Below, in pieces: positions 42,058-49,544 of a DNA stretch of 64,000 nt. The stretch lies in the NCBI RefSeq assembly GCF_009380215.1, contig NZ_WHUG01000008.1:124001-188000 (forward strand), read 5' to 3'. The notes beneath the pieces were generated by a model. It was not told the DNA's origin, did not search any database, and worked only from the letters and a program-made list of their open reading frames with translations. This DNA comes from Rugamonas aquatica. Lineage in GTDB: Bacteria; Pseudomonadota; Gammaproteobacteria; Burkholderiales; Burkholderiaceae_D. The translations under genes and the position numbers were made by a program. How positions within the stretch are numbered: the first letter of the stretch is position 1; every line of letters starts with the position of its first letter.

Positions 42058-43260
42058 TCAGAAATCAGATGGTGGCAAGGCACCGGGTATTATACCCTCC
42101 AGCCAAAGATTGGATAAGCGCATACCCGAATATTGATCTACCCATTCTTCCTTAGTCATATTTTCCGGAGGTGCAATCCGCTCAACTATAGTAGCTCCTG
42201 ATCTATCTGCACGTTTGACGACAAAAACTCGTTGTTCATCATCAAAGAGGTCAATTGCATCCAACGCAGTAGGATTATGAGTCGTCATAAAGATTTGGCG
42301 ATTGTTCTCCTGAGTATATTTAACAATCTTCGCAACCAGAGTTCTAACCATTCCAGGATTTAATGCGCTGTCGACATTATCGAGTGCAAAAATACTTGGA
42401 GAATCCTTCAATGTTAACAACAGTAACACGAAGAATACATATAAAGCACCTTCACTAACGTCATATGCATACAATTTATCAAATTCACTACTCATAAATT
42501 TGTCAGTGAAAGTGACAACTTTATTGGGGGTATGAATATGACTTGATTGAATTTTTTTATTTGGTGATCGAACGCCAATTGACTGAATCCAATCAAACAT
42601 TTTAAAAAACTCAACTGCCGCGTCCCTCGCCGGCGGTCGAAGTAAATTCGAAAATCCTTGCTCAAGACCACCGCCATACAAGCCCAGCGGACTTCTCTTG
42701 CTTTCGTCTGGCGATACACCCCGTAAAATAGGCGTGGATGGTGCAAAAATCGCGAAATCACGAATACTTTTAATTGAATCTTTCTGGCTATCGCTCAATT
42801 TTCCTAACGCTTCGAGATAAGAAATTACACTCATCTCTGGTGGAGGCAATTCATCGGTAACTCGACTATTCGGGCTGCGACCTTTTAACTTCTTTCCAAG
42901 TTCCGTGAATTTCTCAGATTGAAAGTCAAATGGAGACGAATTGGAGGTCCCACTACGAGCACGGATACTCGCCGAGTACTTTAATTGATCGAACGTCCCT
43001 GCAAGGGAAAAAGTAGGCTTTCGCTTGCCCTGCGATTTAAGTGCGCTTTTGAATACTTCGGGAGACGAGAGCCTTACCCCGCGCGCTGTCAATTTTTCGT
43101 ACTGAATATCACCTGTCGTCGCTGCTGAAAACATGCCAATAGCTTCGAGGATATTGCTTTTTCCAGCGCCGTTACAGCCAATAAAAATATTGACGCGACC
43201 AAATTCAATCTTCTGATCTAATATTGACTTGAAGTGTCCAATCTCAATTTTTCTAAGCAT
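42058..43260 (-). CDS. SMC/ABC-type AAA ATPase (OLD/AAA_21-like), first gene of the island defence-like operon
   Basis: A 400-residue ATPase. It opens with IGHFKSILDQKIEFGRVNIFIG and Walker A GCNGAGKSN (Lys34), the layout of OLD/RecF-like ATPases. A signature-like VSEG lies at 268-271, Walker B is FALDNVDSALNP and the H-switch MTTHNPTA (His328). In Walker B the residue after Asp294 is Asn295 where Glu is normal, so hydrolysis may be slow or use another residue. It has no nuclease domain; that job would fall to the TOPRIM partner. AT-rich composition marks separate acquisition. Confidence 0.8.
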   Translation of the reverse strand: MLRKIEIGHFKSILDQKIEFGRVNIFIGCNGAGKSNILEAIGMFSAATTGDIQYEKLTARGVRLSSPEVFKSALKSQGKRKPTFSLAGTFDQLKYSASIRARSGTSNSSPFDFQSEKFTELGKKLKGRSPNSRVTDELPPPEMSVISYLEALGKLSDSQKDSIKSIRDFAIFAPSTPILRGVSPDESKRSPLGLYGGGLEQGFSNLLRPPARDAAVEFFKMFDWIQSIGVRSPNKKIQSSHIHTPNKVVTFTDKFMSSEFDKLYAYDVSEGALYVFFVLLLLTLKDSPSIFALDNVDSALNPGMVRTLVAKIVKYTQENNRQIFMTTHNPTALDAIDLFDDEQRVFVVKRADRSGATIVERIAPPENMTKEEWVDQYSGMRLSNLWLEGIIPGALPPSDF

Positions 43261-43507
43261 TTAATGAGCCCAATTGGTATCGCCCTTGAATCGGAGAACT
43301 GAAGCGCATCCCAGAAAAACCTTTGGTGCACCCAAGTCGTACGTTATGCGACAGTTGCCCAGTATCATACTCGCGACCAAGTAATTTACCAAGGTGAAGC
43401 ATGCACGACGTCCACCCTGTTCTATCGCCGATTCACGATTAGCGAAGGAAGTCTATCAGCAATCACAGAAAAATGATTAGCCGAGAAGTGCGCGCACTGA
43501 CAAATTA

Positions 43508-44704
43508 TTAGCGGGCGTAGGCCTTCCGAATCTCGTCAAGATAATTGGCCCATCGCTGCATCAACTGTTTGCGTGCAGGCAGGTGGGCTGTACGGTTGTA
43601 AGCGCGGCCGTTTGGATCAATGACCGCGTGGGCCAACTGGTGTTCAAGGAGATCGACGCGCTCGCCCAGCACCTCATCCAAAATAGTCCGCGCCATCGCC
43701 CGGAATCCGTGGGCCGTCATCTCGTCCTTAGTGTAACCCATGCTCCGTAGCGCCGCGCTGACGGTGTTCTCGCTCATGCACCGGTCATCGCTGCGGATAC
43801 TGGGCAGCACGTAGGTGGCATGCCCCGTCATCGGCTCCAATTTTTTGAGGATGTCCAAGGCTTGCGTGGACAGCGGGACAATGTGGTCAACCTTCATCTT
43901 CATTTTCACCCCGGGTATTCGCCATTCCGCAGCATCAAAATCGATCTCGGTCCATTCGGCGGCGCGAAGCTCCCCTGGACGCACGAAAAGCAGCGCGGAG
44001 AGCTTCAGCGCTGCGATGGCATACGGATGCCCCTGATAACCATAGATCGAGCGCATGAGTGCTCCGACGCGTTTTGGATCGGTAATGGCCGCATAGTGGG
44101 TTTTCTTCGGCGAGGCTAGGGCGCCTTTGAGATCGGCTGTGATGTCACGCTCGATCAGTCCGCTCGCCACTGCGAAACGGAACACCTGCCCACATACTTG
44201 CCGAACCCTATGGGCGGATTCGACGGCGCCGCGTGCTTCCATCCGTTGCACGGTGATCAGAACGTCACGCGGTTTGATGGTGGAGATCGGCAGGGCGCCG
44301 ATATAAGGGAACAGGTCCTTTCGCAGCCACCCGATGACTTTCTCCTGCGTGGTGGCCGCACGCTCGGCCTCCGTCTTGCTTAACCAGCTGAGCGCGACCG
44401 CCTCGAATGTCTGATTGGCGATCTCGCTGCGCCGGAGCTTGTCTTCTCGCTTGGCGAGTCCCGGGTCAATCCCATCTGCCAGCTGGATTTTGGCGTCGGC
44501 ACGTTTAAGCCTGGCCTTGGCGAGAGAGGTAGATGGATAAACGCCGAGTGCCAGCGTTTTGCGTTTGCCGAGATATCGGTAGTCGAGCCGCCAATACTTG
44601 CCCGCCGTTGTAACGAGAAGGTACATGCCGTCCCCGTCACTGTACTTGTCGCCGCCCTCCTTGAGCGGTTTGACCTTTTTGACGAATGTGTCTGTCAGAG
44701 CCAT
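43508..44704 (-). CDS. int: P4-type tyrosine recombinase (island integrase)
   Basis: A 398-residue integrase. ATG 44704 follows GAGGTG; a GTG six bases earlier is possible. The N-terminal DUF4102 arm-binding domain (ALTDTFVKKVKPLKEGGDKYSDGDGMYLLV) precedes a core-binding domain and the catalytic domain. Active-site residues are Arg in FVRPGELRAAEW, HGFR, and Tyr in YNRTAH. It lies 180 bp from tRNA-Leu, the usual place for tRNA-targeting P4 integrases. Confidence 0.95.
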   Translation of the reverse strand: MALTDTFVKKVKPLKEGGDKYSDGDGMYLLVTTAGKYWRLDYRYLGKRKTLALGVYPSTSLAKARLKRADAKIQLADGIDPGLAKREDKLRRSEIANQTFEAVALSWLSKTEAERAATTQEKVIGWLRKDLFPYIGALPISTIKPRDVLITVQRMEARGAVESAHRVRQVCGQVFRFAVASGLIERDITADLKGALASPKKTHYAAITDPKRVGALMRSIYGYQGHPYAIAALKLSALLFVRPGELRAAEWTEIDFDAAEWRIPGVKMKMKVDHIVPLSTQALDILKKLEPMTGHATYVLPSIRSDDRCMSENTVSAALRSMGYTKDEMTAHGFRAMARTILDEVLGERVDLLEHQLAHAVIDPNGRAYNRTAHLPARKQLMQRWANYLDEIRKAYAR

Positions 44705-44750
44705 GTTCACCTCGCTTGGTGACGGTATACGGATTCAGACTAACAAAACT

Positions 44751-44774
44751 ACGGTAAAAAATACCGTCAAAAAT
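44751..44774. repeat. Right arm-type repeat with palindrome
   Basis: ACGGTA-AAAAA-TACCGT is a perfect inverted repeat, and the 17-nt AAAATACCGTCAAAAAT within it recurs at 38187-38203. It lies upstream of the integrase start, so integrase or AlpA binding here could both position DNA and control int expression. Confidence 0.55.
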
Positions 44775-44814
44775 CAAAGTGTGTGGGATTTTTCCAGCGA
44801 CAGGCTGAGCCAAT

Positions 44815-44849
44815 AAAAAAACCCGCCGTCATAGGGAGATGGGCGGGTT
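44815..44849 (-). terminator. Terminator for tRNA-Leu carried by the island
   Basis: Stem AACCCGCC / GGCGGGTT followed on the minus strand by seven T, 35 bp beyond the tRNA. It replaces the displaced original terminator at 38052-38084. Confidence 0.8.
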
Positions 44850-44883
44850 CTGAGCGAGTCTGAGTTACATTGTAAGTAACAGT

Positions 44884-44968
44884 TGGTGCCGGGAGCCGGA
44901 ATCGAACCGGCACGCCTTGCGGCGCGGGATTTTGAGTCCCGTGCGTCTACCTATTCCGCCATCCCGGC
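44884..44968 (-). tRNA. tRNA-Leu (anticodon CAA)
   Basis: The minus strand gives a complete class II tRNA: acceptor GCCGGGA pairing with TCCCGGC, D-arm GGCGGAATAGGTAGACGC, anticodon loop CTCAAAA, a long variable arm, T-loop TTCGATT and encoded CCA. The 3' end is the island insertion site and was restored intact by the element. Confidence 0.96.
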
Positions 44969-45115
44969 AACGCGACCCGCATTATCACTGATTTACCCCC
45001 ATGCCGCAAGCCATGACGCGGAAATTTTATATTTATACAAGTATTTATCCGCCGCCGAAGCGGGTATCATCACGCCTACCTTCCGCTTCCGCCGGCCCCC
45101 GCCGGCAGCTGTCGC

Positions 45116-47077
45116 ATGAAAAATAACAAGATCCGCGAAATAATCCTGGGCAAGGCGCTCGACCCGATGAAGAGCGAAACCCGCCACTCGATGGCGCTGG
45201 TGGCCTTCCTGGCCTGGGTCGGTCTGGGCGCCGACGGCCTGTCCTCCTCCGCCTACGGCCCCGAGGAAACCTTCCGCGCGCTGGGCAGCCACACCCACCT
45301 CGGCCTGTACATGGCGATCGCCACCGCCGTCACCGTGTTCATCATCGCGCTGGCCTACAACCAGGTGATCGAACTGTTCCCCACCGGCGGTGGCGGCTAC
45401 CGCGTCGCGACCAAGCTGGTGGGGCCGTACATGGGCCTGATCTCCGGCTGCGCGCTGATCCTCGACTATGTGCTGACCATCGCCATCTCGATCGCCTCCG
45501 GCGTCGACGCGCTGGCTTCCTTCCTGCCGCTGGGCTTCCAGCCCTACAAGCTGTGGGCCGAGGTGTTCTTCATCGGCCTGCTGATCGTGATGAACCTGCG
45601 CGGCCTGAAGGAAGCGATCCAGATCCTGCTGCCGATCTTCCTCGGCTTCGTCGCCACGCATTTGGTATTAATCGTTTACGGCATTTTCGCCCACGCCTCG
45701 CACCTGCCGGAACTGGTGCCGACCACGATGGCCGACACCGGCAAGCTGGCCAGCGAGATCGGCTGGACCGGCGTGGCCGGCATGCTGCTGCTGGCCTATT
45801 CTCAGGGCGGCGGCACCTACACCGGGCTGGAGGCGGTATCGAACAACGTCAACCTGCTGGCCGAGCCGCGCGTGCGCACCGGCAAGGTGACGATGTTGTA
45901 CATGGCGCTGTCGCTGGCGTTCACGGCCGGCGGCATCATCCTGCTGTACCTGCTGTGGGACGCCCATCCGGTGCCGGGCGAAACGCTCAACGCGTCCACT
46001 TTCAAGACCATCATCGCCAGCATGGGCCTGGGCGGCGAGACGCTCAACCAGCTGCTGCTGGTGATCGTGCTGGCGTTCGAGGCCGGGCTGCTGTTCGTGG
46101 CGGCCAACACCGGCTTCCTGGGCGGGCCGTCGGTGCTGTCGAACATGGCGTCCGATTCGTGGGTGCCGCACAAATTCCGCTACCTGTCGACCCGGCTGGT
46201 GACGCAGAACGGTATCCTGGTGATGGGCATCGCCGCGCTGGCCATCCTGTGGTGGACCGGCGGCAGCGTGACGCTGCTGGTGGTGCTGTATTCGATTTCG
46301 GTGTTCCTGACCTTCGCCATCTCGCTGTTCGGCCTGGTGCTGTACTGGTCGCGCAACCGCCGGCCCGGCACCTACTGGAAACGCCGCCTGCTGCTGTCGG
46401 CCACCGGCTTCGTCATCTGCGCCGGCATCCTGGCCATCCTGCTGGTCGAGCGTTTCACCGAGGGCGGCTGGGTGACGGCGCTGATTATCGCCGCCATCGC
46501 CAGCCTGTGCGTGATGATACGCAAGCACTACCGCGCCACCAAGCAAGCCATCCATTCGGTCGACGAGGTGTTCGCCAGCCAGCCCTTCGGCCCCAACACG
46601 CAGGCGGTCGAGCCCAATCCGGAAGACCAGACCGCCGTGTTCATCGTCGGCACCTCGCGCGGCGGCGGCCTGCATGCGCTGCTGTGGGTGCAGCGCATGT
46701 TCCCCCACCACTTCAAGAACTTCTTGTTCGTCAATGCGCGCACGGTCGATTCGCACGCCTACGGCGGCGAGGGCGCGCTGGAGCAGATGCGCGAAGAGGC
46801 GGCCGAGACGCTGGAATTCTTTGTCGACTTCTGCCACAGCCACGGCATGGCGGCCTCGTCCTATCTGGGCTTCGGCACCGACGCGGTGGACGAAGTCACC
46901 CGCATGTGCGAGGAGATCAGCCAGGAGTTCCCGCACGCGATCTTCTTCACCAGCAAGCTGATCTTCTCATCCGATAACTGGTTCACGCGCCTGCTGCACA
47001 ACCAGGCGGCGCTGGCCGCCCAGCGCCGCCTGCACCTGGAAGGCTTGCAGATGGTGATCCTGCCGATGAAAGTCTGA
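45116..47077 (+). CDS. APC-family permease, KimA/KUP-like potassium or amino-acid transporter
   Basis: A 653-residue inner-membrane protein with about twelve helices. LGADGLSSSAYGPEE and YNQVIELFPTGGGGYRVATKLVG resemble the first helix and glycine loop of KimA/YdaO-type K+ importers. The C-terminal 170 residues are cytosolic (AVFIVGTSRGGGLHALLWVQRMFP...). Potassium uptake is the best guess, and amino-acid transport remains possible. The stop lies 7 bp from the stop of the convergent adhesin, with the palindrome GGCCTAGGCC between. Confidence 0.8.
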   Translation: MKNNKIREIILGKALDPMKSETRHSMALVAFLAWVGLGADGLSSSAYGPEETFRALGSHTHLGLYMAIATAVTVFIIALAYNQVIELFPTGGGGYRVATKLVGPYMGLISGCALILDYVLTIAISIASGVDALASFLPLGFQPYKLWAEVFFIGLLIVMNLRGLKEAIQILLPIFLGFVATHLVLIVYGIFAHASHLPELVPTTMADTGKLASEIGWTGVAGMLLLAYSQGGGTYTGLEAVSNNVNLLAEPRVRTGKVTMLYMALSLAFTAGGIILLYLLWDAHPVPGETLNASTFKTIIASMGLGGETLNQLLLVIVLAFEAGLLFVAANTGFLGGPSVLSNMASDSWVPHKFRYLSTRLVTQNGILVMGIAALAILWWTGGSVTLLVVLYSISVFLTFAISLFGLVLYWSRNRRPGTYWKRRLLLSATGFVICAGILAILLVERFTEGGWVTALIIAAIASLCVMIRKHYRATKQAIHSVDEVFASQPFGPNTQAVEPNPEDQTAVFIVGTSRGGGLHALLWVQRMFPHHFKNFLFVNARTVDSHAYGGEGALEQMREEAAETLEFFVDFCHSHGMAASSYLGFGTDAVDEVTRMCEEISQEFPHAIFFTSKLIFSSDNWFTRLLHNQAALAAQRRLHLEGLQMVILPMKV

Positions 47078-47084
47078 CGCCGGC

Positions 47085-49541
47085 CTAGGCCGCGATCAGG
47101 AAGTCCCAGTTCGGCGCGCCGATCTTGTGCAGCTCCATCTCCTGCGAGTGCATGAAATTGTTGGCGATGTGTTCCAGCGAAAAGCCGTTGGCCAGGGCCT
47201 TGACCCAGAACGCCATGCCGTCGGCGTCGCTGTGGCGGCTGAAGATGCCCAGATACAGTAGCTCGATGTCATGTGTGCTGTCGCCGTTGAACACGATGGG
47301 GTGGAGTTGCTGCGACGCCGGCGAGCTGATGATGTCGAGCGCGATGCGGCCCAGGCTGATGCCGTTCTGTTCCGCCCGTCCCCAGTAGTCGAAGCCCAGG
47401 TAGTCGGCCTGGCGGCCCAGCGCGTCCCTGTACAGGCCGGCGATCGCGCTCAGGGCGTCGCGGTTGTCCAGCGCCAGCGTGGCGTCGGAAAATTTCAGGC
47501 TCTCGACGTTGATGACCAGCGCGTGCTGCTGCGGCTGCGCCTTGGCCGTGACCGTGACATAGCCCTGGTGGCGCTCGATGGTGTAGTCCGTGCTGGCGCC
47601 GCTGAACACCGCGGTATCGGCGCCCAGGCCGCCATGCAGGATGGTGGTGCCGGGCGCGGCGGCGGCCGCGCGCGGGTCGCCGTGGGTCGCGCCCTGCGCG
47701 TTCGGCAGCGTGAACGACAGCGTATCGCTGCCGCCGCCCGCGAACACCGCGCCGCCGCTGCCGGAGGACACGGTGAAGCGCTGGCTGGCGGCGTCCCCGA
47801 TCAGGGTCTGGCCGGCGGTGTTGCCCGTCACGTTGGCCGCGCCGATGATGGCGGCGAAGTCCACCGCATTGAGCACCAGCTGGCTGCCGGCGGGAACATG
47901 GGAGGCGTCGATGACCAGCGCCGTGTGCTGGGCCGGGGTGCCGGTCAGCGTCAGCGGCGCGGTGGGCGCGGTCGCGCCGCTGCTCAGCGTGATGGTTTCG
48001 ACCAGCAGCGGCACGGTGGCGGCCAGCTGCTTGATGAAGTTCGCGCCGTTGCCGGCCAGGTGGTTCTGGTCGCCGCTGGAATGGTCCGGCGCCGCCGCCA
48101 GCAGGGCCATGCTCAGGTGGTCGGCCGAGCTGCCGGCCGGCTGGCTGTCGCCGCCGACAGCGGTCAGACCGAAACCGGTCGCGATCTGCGCCAGCAGCAG
48201 GGTGCCGCCGCCGGCGGTCACCAGCGGAATGTCGGCGGTGCCGGCGCCGCCGCTGGAGTCGGGACGGTCCGCGGTGATGATAGGGATGATGGTCCGGGTG
48301 CCGATGCCGCCGCCCGGCAGCAAGACAGTCTGCTGCGTCACCGGCACGCCGTCGATGATGGGGGTTGGTGGTTCCGCCGGCGGCGGTGGCGGCGGCGCTG
48401 CGATGGTCAGGGCCAGCGACGCGCCGGCCGCCGAGACATTGCCGGCGCGGTCGGTCTGCGTGGCCGTCAGCGTATGCGTGCCGACCGACAGCGCGCTGCT
48501 GGTGATGCTCCAGTCGCCCGAGCCGTTGGCGGTGGCCGTGCCCAGCACGGTGGTGCCGTTGCTGTCGTACAGCTTGACGGTGGCGTAGGCTTCGGCCGTG
48601 CCGGTGAGCACCGGCGCGGCGACGGTGGTGATGCGATCGCCCGGCGTGCCGCTGTCGCTGGCGGCGGCCAGCACAGGCGCGCCGGGCGCGGCTGGCGTCG
48701 CCGTGTCGATGGTCAGCGTCAGCGTGGCGCCGGCGGCCGAGACGTTGCCGGCCACATCGGTCTGCCTGGCGCTCAGCGTGTGGCTGCCTTGCGCCAGCGT
48801 GCTGCTGGTGATGCTCCAGTTGCCCGAGCCGTCGGCGGTGGCCGTGCCCAGCACGATGCTGCCGCCGGTGTCGTACAGCGTGACGCTGGCGTTGGCCTCG
48901 GCCGTGCCGTTGATGGTCGGTGCGGCGCTGTTGGTGATGCCGTCGCCCGGCGCGCCGCTGTCGCTGGCCGTCGCCAGCGTGGGCGCGGCCGGTGCGCTGG
49001 CGCCGGTGTCGATCACCACCGTCCGCGCGCCGCTGGCGGCCGAGACGTTGCCGGCCACGTCGGTCTGCCTGGCGCTCAGCGTGTGGCTGCCTTGCACCAG
49101 CGTGCTGCTGGTGATGCTCCAGTTGCCCGAGCCGTCGGCGACGGCGCTGCCCAGCACCGCGCTGCCGCCGCTGTCGTACAGCGTGACGGTGGCGTTGGCC
49201 TCGGCCGTGCCGGTGAACACCGGCGTGGCGTTGCTGGTGATGGCGTCGCTGGTGGAGATGCCGCTGTCGGTGCCGGCCGTCATCGCCGGCGCGGAGGGCG
49301 CGGCGACCGTGTGGTCCAGCGTGTACTGCTGGCCGCCCGCGTAGCCGCCGATGATGTCGACCATGAAATTGTTGTAGATGCCGGTGCCGCTGGGATTCAG
49401 GTCCAGCCGCAGGGTGCCGTCGCCGCCCAGGCCGCTGACGGTGACGCTGTAGGTGTCGCCGTTGCCGGTGACGCCCGAGATGGTGCCGGTGGCGTTGCCG
49501 GTGGCGGTCAGCGCGAAGTCGGCGCTGTCGACCGCGTTCAC
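47085..49541 (-). CDS. C-terminal part of split Ig-repeat adhesin (DUF4214)
   Basis: An 818-codon open frame after the amber codon. It contains the rest of the interrupted domain, three Ig-like repeats of about 100 residues (each with TLYDSGG...ADGSGNWSITSSTL...HTLSARQTDVAGNVSAA), a Pro-rich linker, a hydrophobic-poor middle region, and a C-terminal DUF4214 domain (GLYRDALGRQADYLGFDYWGR; LLYLGIFSRHSDADGMAFW). DUF4214 is common in large S-layer or type I-secreted proteins. No signal peptide or convincing own start is present. Confidence 0.7.
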   Translation of the reverse strand: MNAVDSADFALTATGNATGTISGVTGNGDTYSVTVSGLGGDGTLRLDLNPSGTGIYNNFMVDIIGGYAGGQQYTLDHTVAAPSAPAMTAGTDSGISTSDAITSNATPVFTGTAEANATVTLYDSGGSAVLGSAVADGSGNWSITSSTLVQGSHTLSARQTDVAGNVSAASGARTVVIDTGASAPAAPTLATASDSGAPGDGITNSAAPTINGTAEANASVTLYDTGGSIVLGTATADGSGNWSITSSTLAQGSHTLSARQTDVAGNVSAAGATLTLTIDTATPAAPGAPVLAAASDSGTPGDRITTVAAPVLTGTAEAYATVKLYDSNGTTVLGTATANGSGDWSITSSALSVGTHTLTATQTDRAGNVSAAGASLALTIAAPPPPPPAEPPTPIIDGVPVTQQTVLLPGGGIGTRTIIPIITADRPDSSGGAGTADIPLVTAGGGTLLLAQIATGFGLTAVGGDSQPAGSSADHLSMALLAAAPDHSSGDQNHLAGNGANFIKQLAATVPLLVETITLSSGATAPTAPLTLTGTPAQHTALVIDASHVPAGSQLVLNAVDFAAIIGAANVTGNTAGQTLIGDAASQRFTVSSGSGGAVFAGGGSDTLSFTLPNAQGATHGDPRAAAAAPGTTILHGGLGADTAVFSGASTDYTIERHQGYVTVTAKAQPQQHALVINVESLKFSDATLALDNRDALSAIAGLYRDALGRQADYLGFDYWGRAEQNGISLGRIALDIISSPASQQLHPIVFNGDSTHDIELLYLGIFSRHSDADGMAFWVKALANGFSLEHIANNFMHSQEMELHKIGAPNWDFLIAA

Positions 49542-49544
49542 GGC

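Larger units (their letters stand above)
38118..44901. mobile_element. Integrative and mobilizable element inserted at tRNA-Leu(CAA)
   Basis: The right end is the 3' part of tRNA-Leu (44884-44901). The left end is a near copy of those 18 bases with one base lost (38118-38134). Between them lie a P4-type integrase next to the tRNA, an AlpA-like regulator at the other end, a putative oriT, mobC, mobA and mobB, and AT-rich cargo. It has no conjugation machinery of its own, so it would need a helper plasmid or ICE. The two boundaries are inferred from repeat and gene content. Confidence 0.8.
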
